Shown here piece after piece: positions 53,117 through 63,988 of a stretch of DNA of 64,000 nt. The translations under genes and the position numbers were made by a program. Numbering within the stretch: the first letter of the stretch is position 1; every line of letters starts with the position of its first letter. A model generated the notes under the pieces. The model ran no database searches, had not been told where the DNA came from, and saw only the letters and a list, made by a program, of their open reading frames with translations. The stretch is from Heterobasidion occidentale (Eukaryota > Basidiomycota > Agaricomycetes > Russulales > Bondarzewiaceae): assembly GCA_039111635.1 (NCBI GenBank), contig JBCAQO010000001.1:2914001-2978000 (forward strand), written 5' to 3'.

Positions 53117-53931
53117 TTAGAAGAGTGACGATGGGGACGTGGAGGACCTCATACCGCCCATCCTACGATTGAGCCACCAAGCACACAAATTCCGCTTCAT
53201 GAAATCTATGATACATTGTTTGCAAAGCCAATCTTGTTTTGACCGTCCGTCGTCCTGATTCTCGCGTTCGTCGAACATTGCTTTCAGTAGATCACCGTAG
53301 TCGAATGGAGTATGAATGAACATGTCATAGTAGTCTGCTCGATGGTCTTTTAGATTTCCAGGGAAGAGATTCGGGATCCCGCAGAGCATGTCCCAGTCTA
53401 CTTCAACGATGAATGTCGTTCTTCGATTACATGGATATATATGGCACGCACTTGAATTATTCCACAGGTGTAAACCCCCTACATGACTACATCTTGAACC
53501 TAGATGCGAATTCTTAGCGAATATAGAGGCGAGTTGGCAAGCATTTGAGAGCTACATTGATCGGCGTCTCCTTTGACTTCGTCGAGTAATGCCCGATAAA
53601 CAGAGTTCAGGATACCATCGTTGTCTTTGTCTGTGCTCGATCTTGATTCGGTGAGAAGTGAAGAATCAACCAAAAAGAATTGATGTTCAGAAGGGTTTTC
53701 ATCGGAAGCATCCCCCCAAAAACTCAGAGTCTAAACTGCCATGGTACAGGTCAATACAGCTAGAGCAGGGCCGATCTCGTTGAGCGCAACAGCGGTTACG
53801 ATGGACGACGGGCGGTGTTGGAACACATCGTAGACGCGCTTCGATACTTGGATGGCTGCTGACAGTGTTTCAAGATCAGAAAGATAGGTGAGTATTCGAT
53901 CGACGAGGTCGAAGGGCAACCTCGCGTCCAT
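53117..53931 (-). pseudogene. Broken F-box-like protein gene
   Basis: The start, MDARLPFDLVDRILTYLSDL, then ETLSAAIQVSKRVYDVFQ and SIVTAVALNEIGPALA, fits the N-terminal F-box-like motif of a large basidiomycete family. The frame then meets TAG at about 53725 but continues in the same frame with coding-like sequence (LSFWGDASDENPSEHQFFLV). Family-like content next shifts frame (KETPINVALKC) and shifts again (QLASIFAKNSHLG), before a plausible intron and GLHLWNNSNWDMLCGIPNLF. The tail has DWLCKQCIIDFMKRNLCAWW. One in-frame stop and two frame changes make an intact product unlikely. The family is highly duplicated, and decayed copies are common. Alternative splicing around the breaks cannot be fully excluded. 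Confidence 0.5.
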
Positions 53932-54173
53932 GGTGGGATGATTGTCGTTGCAGAGAGACTCATCGAGGCATCATGATGAAGCTCGTCACTGACGCGACGC
54001 GTGGTACTCACGTGATGAGCGCGTACTTGAAGCGCGCTTCGACCGGAAATTCGGGGAGCAGCTTGCCTTGCTGACTCTCCGCCGGTCTCGCCTTCTCTGA
54101 TTCTCGAACTCCTGGTGCTTATAAGGGCCATTCGTCTCCCGGCAATCATCGGTCATTCACCGTCGTCTCTAAC

Positions 54174-55021
54174 ATGTCCCAAGCTCAGATACTGTCCTTC
54201 GCAGACCTCACCCAGCTGTTCTCACTCAATGGCGCATACTATATGGGATACTCTTTCTTGTTTGGGATGTGTGAGTAATCTTATATTCAGAGCAGCTATG
54301 AGGAGCTGACGCGGCTCTATTCAAGCACTATGGGTGACTTTCTTCGGAGGTATGCATGATTGATGTCCTATGCCAGATATATGTCCTCAATCGACTGCGT
54401 CTTCAGGGATCATCGCATTCAAGGCTTTGCGTGAGTCGTTGGATAACTTGCTAGCCGATGGTTGGTTAACTGGTGAAGACAGCGAGACATCAATTTGGTG
54501 CCTTACAACATCGCACGTTTCCTGTGTACTTTAACACAACCATCACCATCTCTGCCGGCCTGCTTGCGGCCTGGACTTACTCTCACCCTGCTATCCTCGA
54601 CAACGTCAAGCGCCCCTATCTTGCTGATGTTGCCCAAGCCTACACTCTTGCCACTGTTCTTCTCACGCAAGCTGTCAACTCCTTTGTCATCGGTCCCCTC
54701 ACCAGCAAGTCAGTACCTGTATTGTTTGTCATGTTGAATGACTGATGTAAGACAACCATCCAGGACAATGTTTGCCCGTCACAAACTGGAGAAGGATGAG
54801 GGCAAGGCGTACAATGAGCCCGGTGTAAGGTTTACACGATGATCAGGTGTTCGGGTTCTTTCTGACCTCGACCATTCTTCCAGGTATCGGATGCTATGAA
54901 AGCATTGAACGCAAAGTTCTCTCAGTTACACGGTTGGAGCTCACTGGCAAATCTGTCGGCTGTCATTGCCCTCACGTTCCACGGCCTGTGGCTGGGTAAT
55001 TTCGGCGTCAATGTCGTCTAG
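54174..55021 (+). CDS. TMEM205/DUF4149-like membrane protein
   Basis: This protein has about 190 residues and four predicted transmembrane helices. The ATG at 54174 begins MSQAQILSFADLTQLFSLNG. After an intron with donor GTGAGT the sequence reads FGMSLWVTFFGG, then IIAFKALQRHQFGALQHRTF and PVYFNTTITI. The block FGALQHRTFPVYF is the signature of the family. Later come helices in AWTYSHPAILD and YTLATVLLTQAVNSFVIGPL, then TSKTMFARHKLEKDEGKAY. The last helix lies in HGWSSLANLSAVIALTFHGL. Function is not well known. The human relative is linked to platinum-drug resistance, and fungal members are uncharacterised membrane proteins. Convergent with U2 snRNP A'. Confidence 0.88.
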
Positions 55022-55206
55022 GTAGTTTGTACCCTCTTCTACCTAAACGCCTACTCCCTTCCGTCAACATATGTTCAATCCATGTACTGTACAGATCGCC
55101 GTTGTTTATTGCTCGTAGTGTTGCAATACATCACAATCGTGTCATTGATCGGCAATTGATGATTGCTATAGTTGATCAAGAAAATACAGCCTGATGGCCT
55201 ATACAG

Positions 55207-56123
55207 CTATGCACCAACAGCCTCCAGACTTGGGACGAAGCCCTCTTTCAGACTCCTTTCGAGCCTTCTGATCTCTTCAATGGAAGTAGCCTTTGCAATG
55301 GCCGCTTTCACCTTGTCCGCCTCTTCTTTTGACATCAGCCGACCTGCCTTCCCTGGTGCGACCGCTGGCCGTGGCTCATCTGTCGATATTGTCTGCTTGG
55401 TGGATTGGGTAGAAGCTGTCGTTGATAGTGAGCTCGCCAGCGAGTTCTCCAGTCCATCGGCCGTTAAGAACAGCCCTTTTGCCGCTTTGCGCTCCTGAGA
55501 CCGAGACTCTTCAGCACTGCACAAGACACGCAGGTAAAAGCGGCAAAGACGGTACCTTATCCCGAATGCGCTGGAAATCTAGAACTCTTAGCCCTGGTAT
55601 TCTCCAAGCAATCCATTCCCGATACCATTTCTTTTCCTGCACTGGATTCCCCAACAAGGTCAGATACTTCAGTCCCTTAAGTTCCCTCAACGGTTCCAGG
55701 TCACCCAACTCCTGAATGTTGTTATTGGTGAGGACGAGTGTTGTGAGGTTTGGAGTAGATAAGTGGATCGAAGAGGATATGGATGCTATTCGATTGTTCG
55801 CAATAAGGAGTGTGTGGAGTCGTCTGAGTAGGGGGAAGTTTCCGAGCGCGACAATCGAGTTATCTGTCAAATCTATAGTATCATGCTGGTCCTACATATG
55901 ATGAAAATGATCGTTAACGAGTGCATGTAATGCAAGAGCAGAATACTTCCTTACCTTGGTGACACCAAGGTTTTCGATAGCAGGGATTTTATAGCCTGTG
56001 AGCCGGTTTGTGAGCGCCTTGATTGAGACAAGATCGGTACTCACCTCGAAGGTCAAGTTGCCGTTCCTTAAGGGCATTCAAGGAGGACGGTGCTTGTGCG
56101 ATGAGTTCGGGCGTAAGTTTCAT
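55207..56123 (-). CDS. LEA1: U2 small nuclear ribonucleoprotein A' (LRR protein)
   Basis: With the B'' protein, U2A' binds stem-loop IV of U2 snRNA in the spliceosome. The start at 56123 is MKLTPELIAQAPSSLNALKE, the family opening. Leucine-rich repeats follow: RQLDLRGYKIPAIENLGVT, then DTIDLTDNSIVALGNFPLL, RRLHTLLIANNRIASIS, LTTLVLTNNNIQELGDLEPL and YLTLLGNPVQEKKWYREW. The cap is RIPGLRVLDFQRIRDKER, typical of U2A'. The C-terminal part has a basic ERKAAKG stretch, a Ser/Thr-rich linker and a conserved helix (RLMSKEEADKVKAAIAKATS). It ends LEAVGA. Three introns are inferred. Its ATG is only 135 bp from that of SAC1 on the other strand. Confidence 0.93.
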
Positions 56124-56258
56124 TGTGGATGGAGGCCTTAGGTTCGTCTGTGGCGAACGCGCCGCGCGCGCCTCCTCAACGTGATCATCTCGGAAGTGAC
56201 CACTGTGCGTTCTTGTAAACACTTGCTAGCGAACGCGTGTTATCCACCCACCACCATC
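56124..56258. promoter_or_regulatory. Short bidirectional promoter between U2A' and SAC1
   Basis: This 135-bp interval between divergent ATGs contains one ACGCGT hexamer at 56232-56237 and no TATA box. Common regulation is inferred from spacing. Confidence 0.5.
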
Positions 56259-59020
56259 ATGAAGTCCCTCCACCAACGTCTAAACCTGTGAGGATTGCTG
56301 TTGTCTTCATAATCCTTGCGGACCTCTGACGAGTCAAAATAGCTACCTAAATGGAGAGGAATCCTATATTTTTGTTCCTGTGGAGCCTGTTGGCGCACGA
56401 CCGATGATAGTTTATAGAAGCTCGGGAGATATTGTACTTGATGGTGTGTGTTCACCATATCTATGATGCCCCTATACCTGACAGAAAGACATACAGCACC
56501 CAACGCGCCTATACCCAGCAATGCGAAACGTTCAGGCAAGACTGTCTATGGCATTCTTGGTCTCATCACATTGGCAATGTGTAAGTTGCGTGTCAACACG
56601 TTTAGTATGCGCATTCACACTAATCTCAACCTCTAGCGGAATATCTAATTATCTTCACGGGCCGTGAGCACCGAGGGACGCTACTAGGACATGCTGTCTA
56701 TCGTGCGATAGATTTCGAAATACTCCCTCTGGATCCATCCGCATCTGTAACAAGTCCCCCACACCCCGTCGAGGCCCACCTACTGGCACTCGTCCGCTCA
56801 CATCTGAAAAGTGGAGTTTTCTTGTTTAGCTATGGCTTCGACATGACACGGCGTCTACAAGCACAGTGGGTAGCCCAAGAGAAAGACGAAGGCAGGGCAT
56901 TCTGGGAAGTAGTGAGTCTGCGGGTTTGTGATCACATAGACTTCTGCTGACTCGCTCATCTAGGCCGACGACAGATTCTTCTGGAATAAGTAGGAGACAG
57001 CTCTGTAATGTCGGAACCGTTGCTCATCATTTTACTTTGACTCAGATACTTGCAATCCAGGCTCATTGACATCAGTATCTCAAATCCTAAAAACGATGTA
57101 AGCCTTCTCACTTGCATTTCTCGAAGCCTGTATCTGACGTCTTTCTAGCTAAGTTCCTATATTCTCCCAATAATCTATGGCTGTATGTGATCTTCTTATG
57201 TTTCTCACACCTCAGGTGCCTTAACCTGTCACCTCACCTCAGCCTTTGATATCCGACTTTCGTCGATTAATGGCCAAAACATACAAGTCAGTTTAATAAG
57301 CCGCCGATCGCGATTCCGTGCAGGCACACGGTATTTCAGACGGGGTGTAGATCACGACGGGCACGTCGCAAACTTCAACGAGACGGAGCAGATTGCTCTC
57401 ATCGGTGGCACGACGCCTGACGCCGACGATTTCGCGCACAAACTGAGCTTTGTGCAGATTCGTGGGAGCGTGCCCGTGTTCTGGGCAGAGGTGAACACGC
57501 TGAGGTACAAGCCGGACTTGCAGATCATGGATCTCCCTGACTCGGTAGGCGCTGTTGCATACCGTCGGATCGGGGTGTTCTGAGCCTGGTGCGTGCTAGG
57601 TGGACGCGACTCGCCGTCATCTCCAAGAGCAAGTCTCTTTGTACGGCGAGCAGACAATGGTGAACTTGGTTGACCAGAAGGGACACGAGAAGCCTGTGAA
57701 AGACGCGTACGAGCGGAACGTCTCTGAGGTGAGATTCCTCACACTGTCCATGAATAGAGCTTATCTCGTCGTTGGAAGGCAAATGTGCCCGGAGTCAAGT
57801 ACCAATATTTCGATTTCCATAGCGAGTGCAAGCATATGCGATGGGACCGCATAAGCTTGCTCCTAGACAGCGTCGCTGACGATTTGATACGGGACGGGTC
57901 CGTACCTCCTCTCTGGCATTCCTTTCATAGTTCACATGGATGGACCTACCAGGTATTTCCGGGTGGATTCGGGCAACCCAGAGCCCGTCGACTGGCAGCT
58001 TGGAGTCGTCAGAACAAATTGCATGGACAATCTGGACCGCACAAATGTCGCGCAAGCGGCTACTGCCAAGTGGACGCTGAACCGTCAACTGAAGGCCGTC
58101 GGTGTCCTGGCTGAGAATGACACTGTCGATCATCATGAAGAGTTCAGCCAGTACCTCCGCGAGAGTACGATTCATTGTTTATTGTTTATTCTCTTCGGAA
58201 ATCTCAATCTTCACGTGCGCAGTGTGGTCCGACCATGCAGATTACATCTCGAGGGCGTACGCTGGTACAGGCGCCCTCAAAACTGACTTCACACGCACTG
58301 GCAAACGCACTCGTGCTGGCGCCTTTGATGATTTGAAGAAATCTGTCATGCGCTATTTCAAGAACAACTACTTCGACGGCGCTCGGCAGGTCCGTCTTCT
58401 TTTAGATTGAGTTCGTGTTTCGCGCTGAAGAGTATTTCCAACAGGATGCATTCGATCTTATCACTGGCACTTGGGTTCCACGGAAAGGCCCCTCTTCAGC
58501 CCTGTTCCTCATCACGGATAACAGGCCTCTCATCATCCGCTCTGTAAGATCCCCCGTTTTGTAACTGTCTTCTCTTGCTAACTGACATGTCGCGAATACC
58601 CAGGTCCCCTATGCACTCTCGTTTGCTTTGTTCATGATCTTAGCAGGTCTCACGCTGCCCCGCTCTTCCGGTTCGTCTCTTCCATCAATCAGTCTCACGA
58701 CCATCGCGCCTGATCATCACGTTTCAGACTACTCTCTTTTCTATTATTTCATTTTCTGGTTCATGATCTTCGCTTCGGCCCTCACCTTCATTTTCCTCTA
58801 TGGCATCGACTACGTTGCGTGGCCCAGGCTTCTCCCGCCGACGGATGTCATTCATTACAGCGGTCCGGGCTTCCGGTCGGCGCACAAGGGCAAGGGCCTC
58901 GGGGTGGATATTGGGAAACTCAAGGCTGGCGCGAACGCGCAATGGCTGGCGAGGGGAGCCCGACGGACGGACAAGCAGATGGAGGAGATTGAGCTCGGCA
59001 CCAAGAAACGAATGGACTGA
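56259..59020 (+). CDS. SAC1: Phosphoinositide phosphatase Sac1
   Basis: Sac1 hydrolyses PtdIns4P in ER and Golgi membranes. The ATG at 56259 starts [10 protein letters not shown]. Introns restore [20 protein letters not shown] and [20 protein letters not shown]. The SAC domain includes [66 protein letters not shown] and [15 protein letters not shown]. The catalytic CX5R(T/S) motif is in [37 protein letters not shown] follows. Near the C-terminus two hydrophobic helices ([36 protein letters not shown]) anchor the protein, separated by a short loop from which an intron removes a Ser/Thr-rich stretch. The tail is basic with a final KKRMD and no obvious KKxx signal. About 13 short introns are present. 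Confidence 0.94.
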
Positions 59021-59499
59021 GGCGCAGCGCGTGTGGACGCGTACGCTGGACTCGTGAACTTCTCGACTGCTGTCGTCTTCTAGTGTCTAGCTAAGGGCCG
59101 TACATGCCAGCCATTCGCGCTCCCGGTTTGCGAGCTGTCTGTTGGATATTCTGCGGCCATGTATCTCTGCACATTGGCACATACTCGATATTTATGCTCA
59201 CCCCTTTCTCAGATACATATATTGAATGCGGTCCGCTCTCCACGATATGCTATTTTTGCGAGCCGCTTCCTCCTGTAAATGAGTGTACGGTCGACTCTTA
59301 TCGCTTCCTTCCTTCTCCCAAATTCGTCCTGATGATCGTACATTTTGGGGGGGACTTTGGTGCCCAAAAGCTATTCAAAGTCCGCCGACGCGTCGCACTT
59401 GCATCAGCCACTGCCCCCGGAGTGCAGTGGTCCCTGTTCATATCACTTTTTTCTCACTCTCTCCTCTTCTCGCAACCTTCCTCCCTCCTTTCGTTCACG
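59021..59499. other. SAC1 3' flank and SET/NAP promoter
   Basis: The last 60 bp before the SET/NAP ATG are pyrimidine-rich, a common feature near fungal transcription starts. The long plus-strand frame through here (59104 onward) has no initiation support and no domain upstream of 59500. Confidence 0.5.
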
Positions 59500-60562
59500 A
59501 TGTCCGAAAAAACCAGCAAAAAGCGCGCATCCCCCGGTGCCGACGTCGAGAAGAGCACCAACCCACTGGAGGGCGTCGAAATTGGGGACGAGGACGCGAA
59601 GAAGCTGACCGACGTTCAAAAGGATATCCAGCGCGCTGAGCTCATTCTCGGTACACCTTTCCTGTTTTTATACCTACACTTGGATGATGCTGAGGTTGTT
59701 TGAATGGTGCAGAGCGCCGCGCGCAGGCAACCCTCACGCCTGTATATCAAAACCGTCGCGAAGTCCTCAAGACGATCAAGCTGTTCTGGCCGGTCGCGCT
59801 CATGAACCACAGCTCGTTCGCCGTGCATGCCCAGCACGAGGCGGACCGAGTTGCGCTCAGCTACCTCGAGGACGTGTGGGTCGTGCGCGACGCCAAAGAG
59901 CCCAAGGTGTTCACGCTCGAATTCGTACGCCTTTTTGCATCCGCGTTATGCCCGCCTGGACAGGGCTGACTATGGACGCACGCAGTACTTCAAAGAGAAC
60001 CCGTATTTCTCAGACTCCGTCCTGAAGAAGGAATACCGCTTCCAGCCGTCAAACGCATCCGACGACGAGACGCCTGACGCGGACGGCGTTACACCGTCGA
60101 TGCTCGACTTTTCCTGGGAGCGGGACGTGACACCCCAGGTATGAACCGCTTCCGTGACATTTCTCGCAGACGAAGGAAACTGACGGTCCATGGCAGGCCA
60201 TCAAAATCAACTGGAAGGACGACGCCAAAAACCTCACGAAGTCGTACCCGCTGGTCAACAGCGACCCGGAGGACGACCTGCCGTCCGAGTTTGGCAGCTT
60301 CTTCAATTTCTTCGAGACTGCCCAGGACTACACGGATGTAAGTAGCGCCGTTGCCTGTCGTACGGATGCTTGAACTGACGATGGGGATCAGCTCGGGGTG
60401 CTCATCGCGAACGAGGTGTTCCCTGATGCGATCGACTACTTTTTGGGGACTGCCGGGGGAGATGGGTTCGATTCGGACCTTGAGGAGGACAGCGAGGACG
60501 ACGACAGCGAGGAGGAGATCGACCTGGAAAAGCCTCGGGCGAAGAAGGCCAAAAAGGCATGA
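59500..60562 (+). CDS. SET/NAP1-family histone chaperone
   Basis: NAP-domain proteins of the SET/TAF-I/Vps75 group bind H3-H4 or H2A-H2B and aid nucleosome assembly. From the ATG at 59500 (MSEKTSKKRASPGADVEKST) a basic tail leads to the long dimerisation helix (KKLTDVQKDIQRAELILERR, then AQATLTPVYQNRREVLKTI). The earmuff domain follows: FWPVALMNHSSFAVHAQHEA, YLEDVWVVRDAKEPKVFTLE, FYFKENPYFSDSVLKKEYRF, and TPQAIKINWKDDAKNLTK after an intron. Another conserved block is GSFFNFFETAQDYTDLGVLI, then ANEVFPDAIDYFLG. The protein ends with a strongly acidic tail and a basic KKAKKA that could act as a nuclear signal. Four introns are inferred. The FWPVAL and EVFPDAIDYF blocks favour SET over Nap1 itself. 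Codons favour C/G endings. Confidence 0.9.
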
Positions 60563-60857
60563 TGCACGGTGTATTGTTGTTCATGTGTAGTAGAGAGTGT
60601 GGTACTACTAGGATGATATGTCGCGCGGGTGGTTCCCTATGAAGCGTTGCCATGAGCGGGAGTGGGAGAGTGACAGCGGGAAAATGAAGTGGAGCGGCAG
60701 AGGTGCCGAGAGCGGTGCCTTGACCCGTCGATGGAGTGGTTCGTGTGGGAGCACGGCTCGACCTCGCTTGTGCTGCGTTGTCTTGCCTCAGCCAACTATT
60801 AGTCTCGCTCTTTGCTTCCAACCCGTTCTCTCTCCCTCTTCCTCTTCCTCGACGGCC
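60563..60857. other. Intergenic region before the chitin deacetylase gene
   Basis: It contains the SET/NAP 3' flank and the chitin deacetylase promoter, with a CT-rich stretch just before the ATG. The upstream in-frame ATG at 60618 would add about 80 residues without a signal peptide and is not favoured. Confidence 0.45.
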
Positions 60858-62626
60858 ATGAAGCTCGTCTCTGCGATCTCCGTCGCGTCCTTGCCACTCC
60901 TGGCACTGGCCCACAAGCCCTTCCAGCACGCTGCCCGCCAACAGGCCTCCGTCGTCCTTGCCGCTTCTGCTTCCTCCTCCGCTGCCTCTTCGTCTTCGTC
61001 CGCGCCCTCGTCCGCCGCCGCCTCTTCGGCCGCATCTGGCGCGTCGTCGATCACAGCCGCGGCAAGCTCTTCGGCCTCCCTCCCCTCCATCTCCCTCTTG
61101 TCGACGAACCCCACCGCCCTGCCGCTGCAGTCCATCGTTGCCAATGCGCCTTCCGCAGCGACTTCAATCATAACAACTCCAGCGCAGGCACCACACCCAG
61201 CGCCATCCCCAGCGCGCCAGGGCTTCCAGACGGTAAAGTCTTCCTTTGTGTCCTGTTTGGGCCTCATGAGCGTCTCTGGTCTAACGGGCGCTATCTGCCA
61301 ATTAATTTCGAAAATTTCGAAATGCAGTGTCCAAGCTCGTCATCGCAAACTACCCGGCGCTCGACAAGCCGCCCCCGACAGACTCCCCCGAGGTCCTGCA
61401 GTGGATCCAGGACGTCAAGAACTCGGGCGTCTCGATCCCCACCTTCTCAGCCACCGTCGCCGGCGGGTGCCCCGCTAACCCAGGCGCCATCGCGAACGAC
61501 ACGGAGCGCTGTTGGTGGACCTGCGGCGGGTGCACCCGCTCGACCGACATCGTCAGCTGCCCGGACAAGCTTACCTGGGGCCTGACCTACGACGACGGCC
61601 CCGCGCCCTATACCCCGGACCTCCTCAACTACCTCGACCAGCACAACCTCAAGTCCACCTTCTTCGTCGTCGGCTCGCGCGCGCTCTCCTACCCCGCGCT
61701 CCTCCAGCAGGAGTACCTCGCCGGCCACCAGATCGCGGTGCACACCTGGAGCCACCCGTCGCTGTCCACCCTGTCGACCGAGGAGATCATCGCCGAGTTC
61801 GGATGGACGAAAAAGATCATCAAGGATGTGCTCGGCGTGACCCCGAACATGATGCGGCCTCCGTACGGTGATATCGAGTGCGTGTCGTGTCGAGTTGCGT
61901 TTCAGAGAGGCGATCGCTGACTTGGGGTTGGGATCAGCGACCGTGTCCGGGCGATCGCGAAAGCGATGGGCTTGACTCCCGTCATGTGGACCCGGATCAG
62001 TGCCATGGCCACGTTCGACACCGACGGTGCGTGTCCTTCGTCCCTTGCCTGCTTCTGCTCTCTCACGCGCGTCTCTCTAGATTTTAACATCCACGGCGGC
62101 ACCACGACGGTGCAGCAGGTGCTCGTCAACTGGGAGAACATCCTCGGCAACGCCACGACGATCAACACGGGCTTCATCGTCCTCGAGCACGACCTGTTCC
62201 AGCAGACGGTCGAGGTCGCGACGGGCTACATCCTCCCCGACGCCCTCGCGCACCAGCCCGCGTTCACGATCGAGCCCATCATCACGTGCAACCACCTGCC
62301 CATGTCCGATGCGTACATCGAGACGAACGACAACTCGACGAACCCCCCCGCCGTGTCCGGTGAGCCCGTCCTTTCTTTTTCCCTCCCCTCGATCGCGTTC
62401 TGGTTCTCGCACCCCGTCGTTTTGGCTTGTGGCTGACGTGTGTTTTGCGATGGTAGCGTCAACGGTGGCGACCGGCTCAGCGCAGGCCACGGGCGCGGGC
62501 GGCTCGAAGAATAGCAACAGCACGAGCGGGGCCGTCCCTGTCGCCGGCGGCAGCAGCTCCGCCCCCGCGCTGCTGCTCGCGCTCGGCGCGTCGCTCGTCG
62601 GCGCGTCCGGCGCGCTCTTCCTCTGA
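60858..62626 (+). CDS. GPI-anchored chitin deacetylase (CE4 polysaccharide deacetylase)
   Basis: This enzyme converts cell-wall chitin to chitosan by N-deacetylation. The ATG at 60858 starts a clear signal peptide (MKLVSAISVASLPLLALAH). An Ala/Ser-rich region of about 90 residues suits a glycosylated wall spacer. The first intron ends near 61327. A Cys-containing segment (ERCWWTCGGCTRSTDIVSC) precedes the NodB domain. CE4 motifs follow in order: motif 1 LTYDDGPAPYTPDL with catalytic base and metal Asp; motif 2 HTWSHPSLSTL with both metal His; motif 3 MMRPPYGDID (after intron); motif 4 region VMWTRISAMATFDTDDFNI; motif 5 FIVLEHDLFQQTVEVATGYI. The C-terminus has a Gly/Ser-rich linker and a hydrophobic tail (APALLLALGASLVGASGALF) typical of GPI addition. 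Strong C/G-ending codon use suggests high expression. Confidence 0.95.
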
Positions 62627-63233
62627 GGGTTCTCATCTGTTGACCTTAGATCTCCATGATGCCCTCACGCTCCACATCTATCAAAGAAAGCGACGGACTT
62701 CCGCGAACATCTCCCAGCCCAGCCCATCCGTACCCGTATCTACGCCCTCACTTACGATGAGTCGGACCACTAGTACCCACCATCCCATACCCCTCCTCCC
62801 CCCGCACCCGACCGGACTGCCCCATCTCCCCCCCGTCTCCTGCTCCTCCCCGTAATCGCTGTTTATTCAGTTTCTCTTCGTTTCTTATGTTATCCTCCTC
62901 CTCCTTGTGCCCGTCCTGTTTCCTCCTCCTCTTGCCCGACCTCTCGCCTCTTCGTGCTTTTACCCAGCTCGGCAGTGAACGATACGTTGTTGTCCGACTA
63001 CCCTAGTACGCAGTCGCTTACCTCCTGTCGCCATACCATGTTGTCGTTTCGGACTGGTCAACGTTAGCTAGTTAGTCAGTATCAATACTAGTCGCGCGGA
63101 GCGCATCTACACTGACTTTTTCCGTGTGCGCGTATCGTCGGTCGTGTGAAAGTGAGCCTCGTGTTTGGGCAGCCGGAAAATGTTGCGGTTAAGCATGCTG
63201 TATTGTAGCCAGTGGAGGTATGTACGAGGGATG

Positions 63234-63270
63234 GACGTGGGACGGGACGGGACGGGACGGGACGTGGGAC
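63234..63270. repeat. GGGAC pentamer microsatellite
   Basis: About five tandem copies of GGGAC (GACGG in another phase), flanked on both sides by GACGTGGGAC. Confidence 0.85.
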
Positions 63271-63420
63271 TGGTAGCGAGTACAGACTATCTACGCGAGG
63301 ACGAGTAAGCTACGGTGCGATGGGGCGGATATAGATATCGTGAGTTAAGTCGTGGGTGGTGATACATGGAGCAAGATGATGGGGTATGGCAATGGGCAAA
63401 GGGCCGCGAGATGAGCGGCG

Positions 63421-63443
63421 CGCGGATGCGGATGCGGATGCGT
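63421..63443. repeat. GGATGC hexamer microsatellite
   Basis: Three perfect tandem copies of GGATGC plus partial copies. Confidence 0.75.
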
Positions 63444-63571
63444 TGTGTCGGAGCAGGGTGGGGTAGGGGCGGGACGAGGGGAGAAGGGCGTAGTGGCCGC
63501 TCGGTGAACCAAGAAAGGTGTGCGGGGTATAGCGAGCTCGCGGCGGCGCGGAAGATGGACGTCCGTCGGAG

Positions 63572-63676
63572 CAACACAAGAAAACACAAAAACACAAAAA
63601 CACAAGACACGAGACACGAGACACGAGACACAATACACAATACACGGAGCACGGAGCACGGAGCACAGAACACGAA
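63572..63676. repeat. Degenerate 7-8-nt purine-CAC tandem repeat
   Basis: A run of units ending in CAC: AAAACAC-type (8 nt), then GAGACAC three times, AATACAC twice, GGAGCAC three times and AGAACAC. The period is seven (eight at the left) and the first four bases are nearly all purines. It lies just downstream of the stop of the minus-strand gene at the right edge. Confidence 0.8.
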
Positions 63677-63710
63677 AGCAAGATAGTGCGAGCCAGCGCG
63701 GCGGCCGGGC

Positions 63711-63988
63711 TCACGCCGCGCCCTGTGCGCCCTTGCCCGCGCCGCCGCGGACCCGCACAGTGCCCGCGCCCTTCCACTTCCTCCAGAACCCAGAGCTGGC
63801 AGCGCCGGCGCCCGAGCCGGGGCTCGACGCGGGCGACGTGGAGAGGAGGACGGAGCCGGGGGTGGACGGCGCGGGCGAGGGCGGGGGCGACGCGGAGGGC
63901 GACGTGGCGCGCGCGGAGAGGGACGACGACGACGACTCGGAGGGGGCCGGGATCGGTGCGCGCGGTGGCTGTGGGCCCGATGGCCGTG
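63711..63988 (-). CDS. Last exon of an unidentified gene (5' part outside the window)
   Basis: Reading leftward, an exon can start at 63988 after an acceptor (CTAAG) and stays open to a TGA at 63711. The encoded C-terminus is Pro/Ser/Ala-rich (SPSASPPPSPAPSTPGS; SPASSPGSGAGAAS). It ends with a short basic, tryptophan-containing tail (SSGFWRKWKGAGTVRVRG, then GAGKGAQGAA). The very high GC at third positions matches the chitin deacetylase gene. No domain is visible, so function is unknown. Just upstream the frame has a TAA, so an intron there is required. Confidence 0.45.

Larger units (their letters stand above)
62627..63710. other. 3' flank of chitin deacetylase with simple repeats
   Basis: This is pyrimidine-rich 3' flanking sequence up to about 62960, then unremarkable sequence, then three simple-sequence repeats (listed separately). 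Long frames on both strands in the repeat part are low-complexity and not credible genes. Confidence 0.5.

Noticed and set aside
60788..61267. 159-codon minus-strand frame with Ala/Glu-rich coiled-coil look
   Set aside because: It is the antisense of the Ala/Ser-rich spacer of the chitin deacetylase. Its composition follows from that codon bias.
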